A stretch of DNA of 64,000 bases from an uncultured bacterium (lineage in GTDB: Bacteria > Planctomycetota > JAJSAM01 > JAJVHW01): assembly GCA_937996235.1 (NCBI GenBank), contig CALKVK010000023.1:1-64000 (forward strand). The letters run 5' to 3'. The stretch's first letter is position 1, and each line of letters begins with the position of its first letter. Shown piece after piece: positions 52,378 through 61,638 of the stretch. A program made the position numbers and the translations under genes. The notes beneath the pieces were generated by a model. It was not told where the DNA came from. It saw only the letters and a program-made list of their open reading frames with translations, and searched no databases.

Positions 52378-53205
52378 ATGGGCCGCGGCATGCTCCGCGG
52401 CCGCCGCGCGCCCGTCCCGGCGTGGGCGGCCGTCGCGCTCGGCCTCGTCCCGGCGGCGGTGCTCCTCGCGGCGTGGTGGCTGCTGACGCGCGGCGAGCCC
52501 GAGTACCGCGCGATCAGCCCGGTCATCCTGCCCACGCCGGCCGACGTCTTCGGCTTCGTCCCGCGCCTCCTGCACACGCCCGGCGACGCCGAGTCCGCGT
52601 TCTGGCGGCAGGTGCTGCTCAGCTTCCGCCGCGTGGCCCTCGGGTTCGGCGTCGCCGTCGCCGTCGCGCTGCCGCTCGGCACGCTCGTCGCGTCGTTCCG
52701 CGGCTGGCGCCTGACGTTCGGGCCGACGGTCGCGGCATCGGGCTACGTCCCCATCGCCGCGCTCGTGCCGCTCAGCATGAGCTGGTGGGGCACGGGCGAG
52801 ATGCAGAAGGTGCTGTTCCTCGCGCTCGCGTTCCTCGTGTACCTGCTGCCGCTCGTCATCCGCGCGCTCGACGCGGTGCCCGACGTCTACGTGAGCACCG
52901 CGCACACGCTCGGCGCGTCGCGCGCACAGGTGATCCTGCGCGTGCTCCTGCCCGTCGCGGCGCCCGACATCTGGCACGCGCTCCGGCTGGCGTTCGGCGT
53001 CGGCTGGTCGTACCTCGTGCTGGTCGAGATGACGGTGCTCGCGGGCGGCCTCGGCGCCATGATCTTCACGGGGCAGCGGCGCTCGGAGCTGCGGCCGCAG
53101 ATCTACGTCGTGCTCGCCGTGATCACGCTCATCGCGTGGGCCGTGGACCTCGGCTGGGCGCGCCTCGGACGTGTGCTCTTCCCGTACCGCGAGGAGCGCG
53201 CGTGA
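52378..53205 (+). CDS. NitT/TauT-type ABC transporter permease
   Basis: A 275-residue inner-membrane protein with six or so helices. The family EAA-like loop is present (HTLGASRAQVILRVLLPVAA), and FWRQVLLSFRRVALGFGVAV and PLSMSWWGTGEMQKVLFLAL fit the SsuC/TauC group. ATG 52378 has AAGGAG about 8 nt upstream. It heads a seven-gene run that ends with PspA and a binding protein fused to OmpA, so its cargo may be linked to envelope upkeep rather than nitrate or taurine. Confidence 0.92.
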   Translation: MGRGMLRGRRAPVPAWAAVALGLVPAAVLLAAWWLLTRGEPEYRAISPVILPTPADVFGFVPRLLHTPGDAESAFWRQVLLSFRRVALGFGVAVAVALPLGTLVASFRGWRLTFGPTVAASGYVPIAALVPLSMSWWGTGEMQKVLFLALAFLVYLLPLVIRALDAVPDVYVSTAHTLGASRAQVILRVLLPVAAPDIWHALRLAFGVGWSYLVLVEMTVLAGGLGAMIFTGQRRSELRPQIYVVLAVITLIAWAVDLGWARLGRVLFPYREERA

Positions 53206-54035
53206 GTGCGCAGCGGGCAGCCGCCGGCGACGCGCCGCCCGTCGTCGAGTTCCGCAACGTCACGCTGCGCTTCGGCGACTACGTGGCGCTGCTCGACGTC
53301 AGCTTCGTCGTGCCCGACCGGCCCGACGCGGGCGAGTTCGTGTCGATCATCGGGCCGTCGGGATGCGGCAAGAGCACGCTGCTGAACCTGATCGCGGGCT
53401 TCCTGCAGCCGACCGAGGGCGAGGTGCTCGTGCGCGGGCGCCCCGTCGAGGGACCGGGCGTGGACCGCGGCATGATCTTCCAGCAGTACAGCTCGTTCCC
53501 CCACCTGCGCGTGCTCGACAACGTCTGCTTCGGGCTGCGCCTGAACGCCGCGGCGCGCGGGCTCTCCGACCCCGAGATCGTCGAGCGCGCGCGCGAGATG
53601 CTCGGCCACGTGGGTCTCGCGGGCCACGAGTCGAAGTTCCCGCACCAGCTCTCGGGCGGGCAGAAGCAGCGCGTCGCGATCGCGCGCTCGCTGGTCCTCG
53701 AGCCGCAGATCCTGCTGATGGACGAGCCGTTCTCGGCGCTCGACGAGCCGACGCGCCTCGAGATGCAGGAGCTGACGGTCGCGCTGTGGCACCGCGTGCA
53801 CCCCACGATCTTCTGCATCACGCACAGCGTCGAGGAGGCCGTGTACCTGGCCGAGCGCGTGTTCGTGATGAGCCACGCCCCGGGGCAGATCGCGTACGAC
53901 ATCGGCGACGTGCTGCCGCCGTCGCTCGGCGTGAAGCCCCTCGACGCGCAGGAGCGGCCCGAGTTCAAGGCGGCCGTGCGCGCCGTCACCGACGTGTTCC
54001 GCGCTGTCGACCGTGCGCCGCGGGGCGGACGCTGA
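53202..54035 (+). CDS. NitT/TauT-type ABC transporter ATPase
   Basis: A 277-residue ATPase. Walker A is GPSGCGKSTLLN, the Q-loop FQQYSSFPHLRV, the signature LSGGQKQRVAIARSL, Walker B ILLMDEPFSALD and the H-loop ITHSVEEAVYLAERV. It pairs with the permease, whose stop overlaps its GTG start (GTGA). Its own stop overlaps the next gene's ATG. The C-terminal 40 residues (GVKPLDAQERPEFKAAVRAV) extend beyond the core. Confidence 0.95.
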   Translation: MSAQRAAAGDAPPVVEFRNVTLRFGDYVALLDVSFVVPDRPDAGEFVSIIGPSGCGKSTLLNLIAGFLQPTEGEVLVRGRPVEGPGVDRGMIFQQYSSFPHLRVLDNVCFGLRLNAAARGLSDPEIVERAREMLGHVGLAGHESKFPHQLSGGQKQRVAIARSLVLEPQILLMDEPFSALDEPTRLEMQELTVALWHRVHPTIFCITHSVEEAVYLAERVFVMSHAPGQIAYDIGDVLPPSLGVKPLDAQERPEFKAAVRAVTDVFRAVDRAPRGGR

Positions 54036-54898
54036 TGGCCGCGCCGCCGTCGCTCGGACGCCTCCTCGGCGCCGCGTTCCACGCGCGCCCCGCGGGCATG
54101 TTCGTGCCGCCGAACTGGATCGGCATCGCCGCGTTCGGCCTGCTCGGGTTCGTCAACCCGGGCCTCTGGATCGTCGGCGCGGGGCTCGAGGCTGCGTACC
54201 TCTACGCGCTGATCACGAACACGCGCTTCCGCCGCTTCGTCGCGTCGCGGGGCGACGTCGACGCGCGCCGCGTGTGGGAGGAGCGCCGCGACGAACTCGT
54301 CGAACAGCTCGAGCGCGACGACCGCGCGCGGTACGAGGAGCTCGCGCACCGCTGCGCCGCGATCGTCGAGCAGCAGACGGTCGTCGCCGGCGCGGCCGCG
54401 GGCGTCGCCGCGCAGGGCGAGGGTCTCGCGCGGCTGCTCTGGATCTACCTGCGGCTCCTGCACACGCGCCGCGCGGTGCAGCGGCTCCTGCTCGAGTCGT
54501 ACGCGACCGAGAACGAGGGGCAGCGCATGGCGGAGCGGCTCGCGTCGCTCGAGCGGCGCATCTCCGAGGAGCAGATGTCGGACCAGCTCCGCAACAGCCT
54601 GGTCGGGCAGGCGGACATCCTCCGCCAGCGCCTCGAGAAGCGGCAGGAGGCGACGCAGAAGCTCGACTTCCTGGACGCGGAGCTGACACGTCTGCAGGAG
54701 CAGGTGGAGCTGGTGCGCGAGCAGGCGGCGCTGACGACCGACCCCGAGCTCGTCTCCCAGCGCATCGACGCGATCGCCGCGAACCTCGGCGGCACGAACC
54801 GCTGGATCAGCGAGCAGCAGCGCTTCCTCGGCACCATGGAGGACCTGCTCACCGACCCGCCGCCCGTCGTCGCGCCCGGCGCGAAGGAGTCCGCATGA
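54035..54898 (+). CDS. Membrane protein with long coiled coil, transporter/AAA operon
   Basis: A 287-residue protein. One or two hydrophobic segments lie near the N-terminus (about 28-58; WIGIAAFGLLGFVNPGLWIV). The rest is cytoplasmic and strongly helical with heptad patterns from about 70 to 265 (ERLASLERRISEEQMSDQLR, AELTRLQEQVELVREQAAL). I do not recognise a named family. It overlaps both neighbours (ATGA), so it is made in step with the ATPase before and the AAA+ ATPase after it. It could tether the AAA+ protein or PspA to the membrane. Confidence 0.75.
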   Translation: MAAPPSLGRLLGAAFHARPAGMFVPPNWIGIAAFGLLGFVNPGLWIVGAGLEAAYLYALITNTRFRRFVASRGDVDARRVWEERRDELVEQLERDDRARYEELAHRCAAIVEQQTVVAGAAAGVAAQGEGLARLLWIYLRLLHTRRAVQRLLLESYATENEGQRMAERLASLERRISEEQMSDQLRNSLVGQADILRQRLEKRQEATQKLDFLDAELTRLQEQVELVREQAALTTDPELVSQRIDAIAANLGGTNRWISEQQRFLGTMEDLLTDPPPVVAPGAKESA

Positions 54899-56628
54899 GC
54901 GTGCCGCTGCCCGCGTGGGCGCAGGAGATGCGCGACCTGTTCCGCTCCGGCGCCGTCGCGCAGTTCCTCGTCCACGGCAACGTCTTCGACGTCGTGCCGG
55001 CGGACGGTCCGAACGGCCCGCGGCTCGTGCCGCTGCGCACGTTCCTCGACGAGGTGATGTTCGGCAGCTACGACGTCGTGCTCACGTACGACCGCTCGCG
55101 CGGCATCCGCGCGACGAAGGGCGGCGACGACCTCACGCGCTGGATCGAGCAGGCGCTGCGCGAGGAGCACGTCGTCCCGAGCCAGCTCCGCGACCCGGGG
55201 CAGGCGATGGAGCTCGTGGACCGCTATCTCCTGCGCTCGCTGAACGTCTCGGCGCTCGCGGGGCCGGACGCCAAGGCACCGCGGCGCATCGCGGTGATCG
55301 TGGACTTCGCGGAGTTCGTCGTTCCGCGCGGCGAGCCGGGACAGATGAGCGGCGGCTTCGCCGCGAACGTCGTGAAGGTGCTCGGCTGGGCGAACGACGC
55401 GGCGATCCTCCAGTCGAACATCGTCACGGTGCTCGTGACCGAGGCGCTGCACGACCTCGACGAGCTCGTCTCCGAGAACCCGCACGCGGCGAAGCTGCAC
55501 GTGCCGCTCCCCGACGAGGCCGCGATGGCGGACTACGTCGAGGTGCTGCGGAGCTCGCAGTTCCCCGACCTCGCGGAGCACTGCGAGGTGCCGCTCGACG
55601 TGCTCGCGCGGCGGCTGACGGGGCTCAGCCGCGTCGGCGCCCGGCGCGTGGTCGCGACGGCGCTGCGCAACGACCGCGACATCTCCGCCAAGTGGCTCAC
55701 GCGGATGAAGAAGGAGATGATCGAGCGCGAGTGCAACGGCCTGCTCGAGTTCCTCGAGTCGCCGTACACGCTCGACGACGTCGCCGGCCACGAGCCCGTG
55801 AAGCAGTGGCTGCGCGAGGACGGCACGCTCCTGCGCCGCGGCGTGCTGAACGCGCTGCCGATGGGCTATCTCGTCACCGGCCGCATCGGCACCGGGAAGA
55901 CGTTCCTCGTGCAGTGCTGGGCGGGCGAGCTGGGCGTGCCGTGCGTCGTCTTCAAGAACTTCCGCGACCGCTGGGTCGGCGCCACGGAGTCGAACCTGGA
56001 GAAGATCTTCGCGATCCTGCGCGCGATCGGCCAGGTGGTGGTGTTCGTGGACGAGGCCGACCAGGCGGCGGGGAAGCGCGAGAGCGGCGGCGGCGACAGC
56101 GGCCTGTCGGGCCGCGTCTACGCGATGCTCGCGAAGGAGATGTCGGAGACGCGCAACCGCGGCCGCATCGTCTGGGTGTTCGCGACGTCGCGCCCGGACC
56201 TGCTCGAGGTGGACCTGAAGCGCCAGGGCCGGCTCGACGTGCACGTGCCGCTGTTCCCGCCCGCGACGCCCGACGAGATGCGCGCGCTGCTCCTCGCGAT
56301 CGCGCGCAAGCTGCGCTTCCCGCTCGCGGCCGACGACCTGCCGGAGCTGCCCGAGGGGCTCGTGCTCGGAGGCAACGAGATCGAGGGCATCCTGGTGCGC
56401 GCGCTGCGCTCGCACGCGCTCGCCGAGGAGCCGAAGCCCGCGCTGCGCGACCTCCTGGCGCAGATCCTCGCGGAGGTGCGGCCGAGCGCGCACACGCGCA
56501 AGCTCGAGTACATGGACCTCGTCGCGGTGAAGGAGTGCACCGACGCGCGCTTCCTGCCCGAGCGCTGGCGCGGCCTCACGCCCGAGGAGGTCGAGTCGCG
56601 CATCGACGCGCTGCGGCGGTTCGTGTGA
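54895..56628 (+). CDS. AAA+ ATPase with unassigned N-terminal half
   Basis: A 577-residue protein. Residues 1-290 look like a degenerate ATPase-like domain (AQFLVHGNVFDVV, then IAVIVDFAEFVVPRG, without a P-loop). The active AAA+ module follows: Walker A GRIGTGKT (329-336), Walker B VVVFVDEADQ (381-390), sensor 1 FATSRPD, an Arg-finger region QGRLDVHVPL and a sensor 2 block GNEIEGILVRAL. It resembles classic FtsH/Vps4-like AAA proteins without a protease domain. It may remodel PspA or membrane-bound proteins of this operon. ATGA overlap with the coiled-coil gene. Confidence 0.88.
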   Translation: MSVPLPAWAQEMRDLFRSGAVAQFLVHGNVFDVVPADGPNGPRLVPLRTFLDEVMFGSYDVVLTYDRSRGIRATKGGDDLTRWIEQALREEHVVPSQLRDPGQAMELVDRYLLRSLNVSALAGPDAKAPRRIAVIVDFAEFVVPRGEPGQMSGGFAANVVKVLGWANDAAILQSNIVTVLVTEALHDLDELVSENPHAAKLHVPLPDEAAMADYVEVLRSSQFPDLAEHCEVPLDVLARRLTGLSRVGARRVVATALRNDRDISAKWLTRMKKEMIERECNGLLEFLESPYTLDDVAGHEPVKQWLREDGTLLRRGVLNALPMGYLVTGRIGTGKTFLVQCWAGELGVPCVVFKNFRDRWVGATESNLEKIFAILRAIGQVVVFVDEADQAAGKRESGGGDSGLSGRVYAMLAKEMSETRNRGRIVWVFATSRPDLLEVDLKRQGRLDVHVPLFPPATPDEMRALLLAIARKLRFPLAADDLPELPEGLVLGGNEIEGILVRALRSHALAEEPKPALRDLLAQILAEVRPSAHTRKLEYMDLVAVKECTDARFLPERWRGLTPEEVESRIDALRRFV

Positions 56629-56665
56629 CGGTGTCGGTTCGGGTGAGGGAGGAGGGCTGACCGCG

Positions 56666-57319
56666 ATGGGTCTGCTCGAACGCCTGAGATCCGCCGGCGG
56701 GCGGCTGGGACTGCTCGTGGTGACGGAGTCCGAGTCCGCCGAGGACGTCGGGCCGGTGAAGATCGAGACGCGCACGATCCGCGTCACCGAGCTCGTCGCC
56801 GAGATCCGCGACGAGGCCGTGCGCTCGCTCGCGGACGCGCCGGCCGAGATGGGCGTGCCGTTCGACGACGTGTGCGCCGCGGCGGGCGTCGCACCGCAGG
56901 AGCACGGCTGGACGGTCGGGCGGCTGCAGGAGCTGCTCGAGTCGGGCGTGTTCGCGGGCAAGGACCGCGGCACGATCTCGCGCGCCGTGCTGAACCAGCT
57001 CCGCGCCGACGGCTGCCCGGTCGAGGACGTCGTGAGGGACGCGATCGCGCGCGACCGCGCCGTCGACGCCTACGCCGAGCACGTCGCCCGCAAGCTCGAG
57101 GAGCGGGCGGCCGCGCGTGCGCGGGCCTCCGACGAGATCGAGGCGCGCATCCGCGAGCTGCGCGACGCGCAGCGCGCGCTCGTGGACGAGACCGCGGAGG
57201 ACCGCGACCGCCTGCGCGCGTGGCGCAGCAGGAAGCGCGCGTTCGAGAGCCGCATGGCGGCGGCGCTCTCCTACCTGCTCAGCGACCCGGTCGTGACCAT
57301 CGACGGAGACGAGGACTGA
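56666..57319 (+). CDS. Helical protein of the PspA/AAA operon
   Basis: A 217-residue cytoplasmic protein. The N-terminus (MGLLERLRSAGGRLGLLVVT) is amphipathic, the middle about 100 residues are globular (TELVAEIRDEAVRSLADAPA; TVGRLQELLESGVFAGKDRG), and the end is a long charged coil (ERAAARARASDEIEARIREL). No family recognised. It lies 37 bp after the AAA+ gene and 166 bp before pspA, in line with the rest. It may be an adaptor between the AAA+ ATPase and PspA. Confidence 0.7.
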   Translation: MGLLERLRSAGGRLGLLVVTESESAEDVGPVKIETRTIRVTELVAEIRDEAVRSLADAPAEMGVPFDDVCAAAGVAPQEHGWTVGRLQELLESGVFAGKDRGTISRAVLNQLRADGCPVEDVVRDAIARDRAVDAYAEHVARKLEERAAARARASDEIEARIRELRDAQRALVDETAEDRDRLRAWRSRKRAFESRMAAALSYLLSDPVVTIDGDED

Positions 57320-57485
57320 GCGGACGAGGCGTGGGGTTCCTTCTGGACCCTGCGCCGCGGGAGCACTACGACTGCGCAGGTCGGGAGGGGTGGCACGGCG
57401 GGGGCGCCCCGGCGGCGCCGGAACCCCGACGGCGAGAGGGCGGTTCTCCGGGCCGGGCCCGGGACGCAACGGAGGAGGGCGCGCG

Positions 57486-58250
57486 ATGGCGTTGTTCGCT
57501 CGCATCGGACGGCTCTTCAAGGGGTTCCTCGGACTCTTCGTCAGCGGACTCGAGGAGAGCAACCCCGAGGCGCTCATGGAGGCCGCGAAGCAGGAGTTCC
57601 GCGACCGGATGGCGCAGTACAACACCGCGCTCGCCCGGATGGCCGGCATCGCGGAGCGCCTGAAGGCGCAGATCAAGCAGAAGACGGCGCGCGCGCAGGA
57701 GCTCGAGCGCCGCATCCTCGCGAACCACCAGGCCGGCAACCTCCAGCTCGCCGGATCGCTCGCGCGCGAGCTGCAGGAGCTGCGGGCGGACCTGCAGCAC
57801 GACACGCAGGAGCTCGCGGACACCGAGGAGGCCTACCAGGCCAACCTGCGGCAGGCCCGCGTCGCGCAGAAGGAGTTCGAGGAGAAGCTGCAGCGCCTCG
57901 AGCGGCAGCTCTCGCAGGTGAAGATCAAGGAGGCGCAGGCCGAGGCCGCCGCGGCGCTCGGCGGCGTCGCGTTCAAGGTCGGCGACCTCGGCGACACCAT
58001 GAAGACCGTCGAGGAGGTCCTCAACAAGCGCTACGAGCTGTCGGCCGGCAAGGCACGTCTCGCGAAGGATCTCGTCGACCAGGACGCGCTGCGCGAGAAG
58101 GAGGACGAGCGCAAGGCCCTCGAACAGGTCGCGCTCGCCGACTTCCTGAGCTCGCACGGCATCCAGGCCACGCCCGCCGCCGAGGGCACGACCGGCGGCG
58201 CGAAGGAGATCGGACCCGCGCAGGGCGCGTCGGAGTCCGAGGGAGCGTAG
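57486..58250 (+). CDS. pspA: PspA/IM30-family membrane-stress protein
   Basis: A 254-residue ESCRT-III-like protein. An amphipathic N-terminal helix (MALFARIGRLFKGFLGLFVS) is followed by EESNPEALMEAAKQEFRDRM and a continuous helix-rich coil to about residue 210 (LERRILANHQAGNLQLAGSL; EEKLQRLERQLSQVKIKEAQ). An extra tail of about 35 residues is rich in Gly/Ala. PspA oligomers bind damaged membrane. GGAGGAG about 8 nt before ATG 57486 fixes the start. No pspF or pspB/C gene is nearby; instead it sits with an ABC transporter and an AAA+ ATPase. Confidence 0.9.
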   Translation: MALFARIGRLFKGFLGLFVSGLEESNPEALMEAAKQEFRDRMAQYNTALARMAGIAERLKAQIKQKTARAQELERRILANHQAGNLQLAGSLARELQELRADLQHDTQELADTEEAYQANLRQARVAQKEFEEKLQRLERQLSQVKIKEAQAEAAAALGGVAFKVGDLGDTMKTVEEVLNKRYELSAGKARLAKDLVDQDALREKEDERKALEQVALADFLSSHGIQATPAAEGTTGGAKEIGPAQGASESEGA

Positions 58251-58292
58251 CGCGCCAGGCGCCGCGTCCACCCCAGCGGAAGGAGCACGCAG

Positions 58293-60074
58293 ATGTCGAA
58301 GGAAGACAAGGGCACGGGACTGACGCCGCTCGGCAAGGCGCTCTCGGTGCTGCTGATCCTCGGGCTCGTCGGGCTCGGCGCGTGGGTCTTCATGAACAAC
58401 CAGGGCTCGGGCGGCACGCAGCCCTCGGTGCCCGCGTCGCACGGCGGGGGCAGCGGCAGCGCGAACGAGTCGGAGGGCGGCAGCGGCTCGGGCGGCGAGG
58501 CGCCGGCCCAGCTCGTCGAGACGCCCTCCACCGAGGGCATCACGACGGTCAAGGAGTACACGTACGTCGCCGCCGACAAGCTGCCGCCCGTCAAGGGCAG
58601 CGCGGGCTACAAGTGGGACGAGAACAACAAGGTCCTGCGGTTCTCGTACAACGTCTGGGCGGGCTGGCTTCCGATCATCGCGGCGAACGGCGGCACCAAG
58701 CCGAACCCCGAGAGCGTCTTCGCGAAGAAGTACGGCTTCCAGCTCGAGATGGTGCTGATGGACGACCCCGTCGCGGCGCGCGACGCGTACGCGAGCGGCG
58801 AGGTCCACACGCTCTGGGGCACGGCCGACATGCTCGTGCTCTTCGCCCCGTCGCTGGTGCAGGACTCGCGCACCGCGCCGCGCATCGTGCAGCAGATCGA
58901 CTGGTCCAACGGCGGCGACGGCATCGTGGTCCGCAGCAGCGTGAAGTCGGTCAAGGACCTGCGCGGCAAGACGATCACGTACGCGCAGAACTCCCCCAGC
59001 GAGTACTACGTGACGTCGCTCCTGCTGGCGGCCGGGCTGCGCCCCTCCGACGTCAAGACGAAGTACACCGCGACGGCGTTCGAGGCGGCGACGGCGTTCG
59101 TCTCGGACAAGTCGGTGCAGGCCTGCGCCTCGTGGGCGCCCGACATCTACAACATCCCCGAGCGCGTCGCGGGCACGCGCATCCTGTCCAGCACGGCCGA
59201 CGCGAACAAGCTGATCGCCGACGTCTACGCCGTCCGCGCGGACTTCGTGAAGGACCACCCCGACGTCGTCGAGGGCCTGGTCGCGGGCATCTTCGAGGGC
59301 ATGGACCTCGCGAAGCAGGACCCGACCACCGCCGCGAAGGCGATGGCCGACGCCTTCGGCATGTCCCAGGAAGACGTCATGGGCATGCTCGGCGACTTCC
59401 ACACGACCAACTTCGCGGAGAACGAGCAGTTCTTCCTGAACGCCGCGAACCCCACCAACTTCGAGCGCACGTGGAAGAGCGCGTCGTACGTGTACCGCGA
59501 GCTCGGCCGCATCGACGCGCCCGTGCCGTTCGACCAGGTGATGGACTTCTCGTTCGTGAAGCGCATCAAGGCGAAGGGCACCTTCGCGCACCACAAGGAC
59601 GAGAGCGTCGCGTCGTACACGCCGGCCGCGTACCGCAAGGTCTCGGCCGAGGCGCCGATCCTGACGCAGACGATCCGCATCAGCTTCTTCCCCAACTCCG
59701 CGAACCCGTACGAGCCGAAGCGCGACGAGAACGGACTGATCGTCCCGGGCAAGCTGTACGACCCGTCGGTGGACGCGACGCTCGAGCGCGTCGCGCGCCT
59801 CGTCGGCCAGTTCGACCGCGCGATCGTCGTGATCGAGGGCCACACCGACGCCAGCATGCGCGGGAAGGTGCCCTTCAGCGCGGTGCAGCAGCTCAGCACC
59901 GACCGCGCCCAGGCGATCAAGGCCGCGCTGATCGAGAAGTACAAGTTCGACCCCGACAAGTTCACCGTCGAGGGCCACGGCTGGAACAAGCCGTACGACA
60001 CCGAGAGCCCGAACGACCACGCGCTGAACCGCCGCGTGGAGATCAGCGTCTACCCGCCCGAAGGCGCCAAGTGA
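58293..60074 (+). CDS. NitT/TauT-type substrate-binding protein fused to OmpA C-terminal domain
   Basis: A 593-residue protein. One membrane segment near the N-terminus (about 18-35), with no cleavage or lipobox signal, leads to a Gly/Ser-rich linker (about 40-75). Residues about 105-430 are a binding-protein fold (NVWAGWLPIIAANGG, DDPVAARDAYASGEVHTLWG, ACASWAPDIYNIPERV). The last about 150 residues are an OmpA/MotB peptidoglycan-binding domain (VVIEGHTDASM, LSTDRAQAIKAAL, HALNRRVEISVYP). It should stay anchored to membrane and wall while feeding the 52378 permease. GGAAGGAG 9 nt before ATG 58293. Confidence 0.92.
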   Translation: MSKEDKGTGLTPLGKALSVLLILGLVGLGAWVFMNNQGSGGTQPSVPASHGGGSGSANESEGGSGSGGEAPAQLVETPSTEGITTVKEYTYVAADKLPPVKGSAGYKWDENNKVLRFSYNVWAGWLPIIAANGGTKPNPESVFAKKYGFQLEMVLMDDPVAARDAYASGEVHTLWGTADMLVLFAPSLVQDSRTAPRIVQQIDWSNGGDGIVVRSSVKSVKDLRGKTITYAQNSPSEYYVTSLLLAAGLRPSDVKTKYTATAFEAATAFVSDKSVQACASWAPDIYNIPERVAGTRILSSTADANKLIADVYAVRADFVKDHPDVVEGLVAGIFEGMDLAKQDPTTAAKAMADAFGMSQEDVMGMLGDFHTTNFAENEQFFLNAANPTNFERTWKSASYVYRELGRIDAPVPFDQVMDFSFVKRIKAKGTFAHHKDESVASYTPAAYRKVSAEAPILTQTIRISFFPNSANPYEPKRDENGLIVPGKLYDPSVDATLERVARLVGQFDRAIVVIEGHTDASMRGKVPFSAVQQLSTDRAQAIKAALIEKYKFDPDKFTVEGHGWNKPYDTESPNDHALNRRVEISVYPPEGAK

Positions 60075-60096
60075 GCGCGTCTCGGGCGCCGTGCGC

Positions 60097-61131
60097 TCAG
60101 CGCGCCGCCCGCCGCCACCAGTAGGCCCACCACGCGACGACCTCGCGGGCCACGAACCACGGCAGCTTGACCAGCACGCGGCTCTCCGCGGCCGGCACCG
60201 TGCGCACGTGGAAGCCCTCGTCCTCGAACGCCGACTTCACGCGCGGCAGGTGGTACGCGTGGCTGACGACGAGCGCGTCTCGGGCGCCGCGCGCGCGCAG
60301 GAGCGCCGCCACGTTGCGCGCCGTCGCCTCGGTGTCCACGCCCTCGCGGTCGGCCACGACCGCCGCCGCGTCCACACCGTCCGCCACGGCGAGCGCGCGC
60401 ATCGCCTCGGTCTCGTGGACGTCGCCGTCGCCGGGACCGCCCGAGACGACGAGCAGCGGCGCGTAGCCGTCGCGGACGAGGGCCGCCGCCGTGTGCACGC
60501 GGTCCGCGAGCGCGTTCGACGGCGTGCCGTCCGCGTAGGTCCGCGCCCCGAGCACGACGACCGCGTCGGCCGGCCGCCGGTAGTCCGTGGTGCCGAACGC
60601 CGCCATCAGCGCGAGCGCGAACGCGACGCAGGTCCCGGCGCCCGCCACGACGACGGCCCGTGCGCGCACGCCGTGCACGGGCGGTCCGCGCCGCGCGCGC
60701 CAGGCCGCGACGGCGAGGAGCGCGGCGACACCGCACGAGAGCGGCGGCACGCGCAGCGCGACGGCGCCGGCGCGGACGGCGAGGAGCACCTGCAGCGCGT
60801 CGACGGCCGCCAGTGACGCCAGCAGCGCCAGCGCGGCCGCGGCGACGCGGCGCAGCGTCGTTCGCCTGGCCGGGCGCAGCGCCCACGCAGCGGCCACCGC
60901 GCCGCACGTGCCGAGCAGCGCGACGCGCGCCGCGTGCGGCGTCGCGCGCACGTCGAGCAGCCAGTGCGTCGCGTCGTGGGACGCGCCGCGCAGCCCGGCG
61001 AGCGCGTTCACGAGCAGGAACGCGCCGCAGAAGAGCGTCGCGCCGCGCACGAGCGCGTCTGCGAGGCGCCCGCGGAATGACGCCCGCGACGACGGGTCCC
61101 CTGCGTCGGCGAGGGGCGACGTCGTCGTCAC
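60097..61131 (-). CDS. YdcF/SanA-like DUF218 membrane protein
   Basis: A 344-residue protein. Residues about 20-165 hold four to five membrane helices. The C-terminal 190 residues are a DUF218 domain: ADAVVVLGARTYADGTPSNA, RVHTAAALVRDGYAPLLVVS, DTEATARNVAALLRARGARD and VVSHAYHLPRVKSAFEDEGF. Related proteins (YdcF, SanA) affect envelope integrity. GTG 61131 sits 1 nt from the stop of the DUF1801 gene, so they are cotranscribed. Stems around the stop (TGAGCGC at 60072, GCGCTCA at 60093) may end both this gene and the OmpA fusion gene. Confidence 0.88.
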   Translation of the reverse strand: MTTTSPLADAGDPSSRASFRGRLADALVRGATLFCGAFLLVNALAGLRGASHDATHWLLDVRATPHAARVALLGTCGAVAAAWALRPARRTTLRRVAAAALALLASLAAVDALQVLLAVRAGAVALRVPPLSCGVAALLAVAAWRARRGPPVHGVRARAVVVAGAGTCVAFALALMAAFGTTDYRRPADAVVVLGARTYADGTPSNALADRVHTAAALVRDGYAPLLVVSGGPGDGDVHETEAMRALAVADGVDAAAVVADREGVDTEATARNVAALLRARGARDALVVSHAYHLPRVKSAFEDEGFHVRTVPAAESRVLVKLPWFVAREVVAWWAYWWRRAAR

Positions 61132-61132
61132 G

Positions 61133-61624
61133 TCAGAACGCGTCGAGACCCGGCAGGGCGCTCGCCTGCCGCACCCACGCGACGAACTGCGCCTCGTCCG
61201 GCACACCGTCCTCGCCGACGTCGAGGTAGCGCACCTCGGCGTGCTTCGACGCTCCGGGCGGCGGCGGCACCAGCGACGTGCCGCGGAAGAACGCGACCTT
61301 CACGTAGCGCGGGTAGCAGTGGAAGTTCAGGAACCAGCCGCGGCCCGCGACGCCGTAGAACGGCGAGTTCCAGCGCACGGCCTTCGCGACGTCGGGGACC
61401 GTCTGCACGATCAGCGCGTCGAGCCGGCGCCCCACGTCGCCCTTCCACCCCGGCATCGCCGCGAGATACGCCGCGACCGGCGCGGCGCCGTCGGCCTTCG
61501 CGATCTGCGGGTTGCCGCCGGCGAGGAGGACGGGCCCGCCGCGACGGGGCGTCCGGGCCGCCGCCTTGCGCGGCGCGCGCCGCACGGAACCCCTGCGCTC
61601 CCCGTCCGACGCGCCGCGCGCCAT
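61133..61624 (-). CDS. DUF1801-family protein, first of two
   Basis: A 163-residue protein. After a basic disordered N-terminus (about 1-45, RRAPRKAAARTPRRGG), the DUF1801/YdhG-like fold follows: APVAAYLAAMPGWKGDVGRR, VPDVAKAVRWNSPFYGVAGR, WFLNFHCYPRYVKVAFFRGT. No enzymatic activity is established for the family. ATG 61624 has GGAGGAG 6-8 nt upstream. A second copy of the family is directly upstream on the same strand. Confidence 0.85.
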   Translation of the reverse strand: MARGASDGERRGSVRRAPRKAAARTPRRGGPVLLAGGNPQIAKADGAAPVAAYLAAMPGWKGDVGRRLDALIVQTVPDVAKAVRWNSPFYGVAGRGWFLNFHCYPRYVKVAFFRGTSLVPPPPGASKHAEVRYLDVGEDGVPDEAQFVAWVRQASALPGLDAF

Positions 61625-61638
61625 CACGGCTCCTCCCG

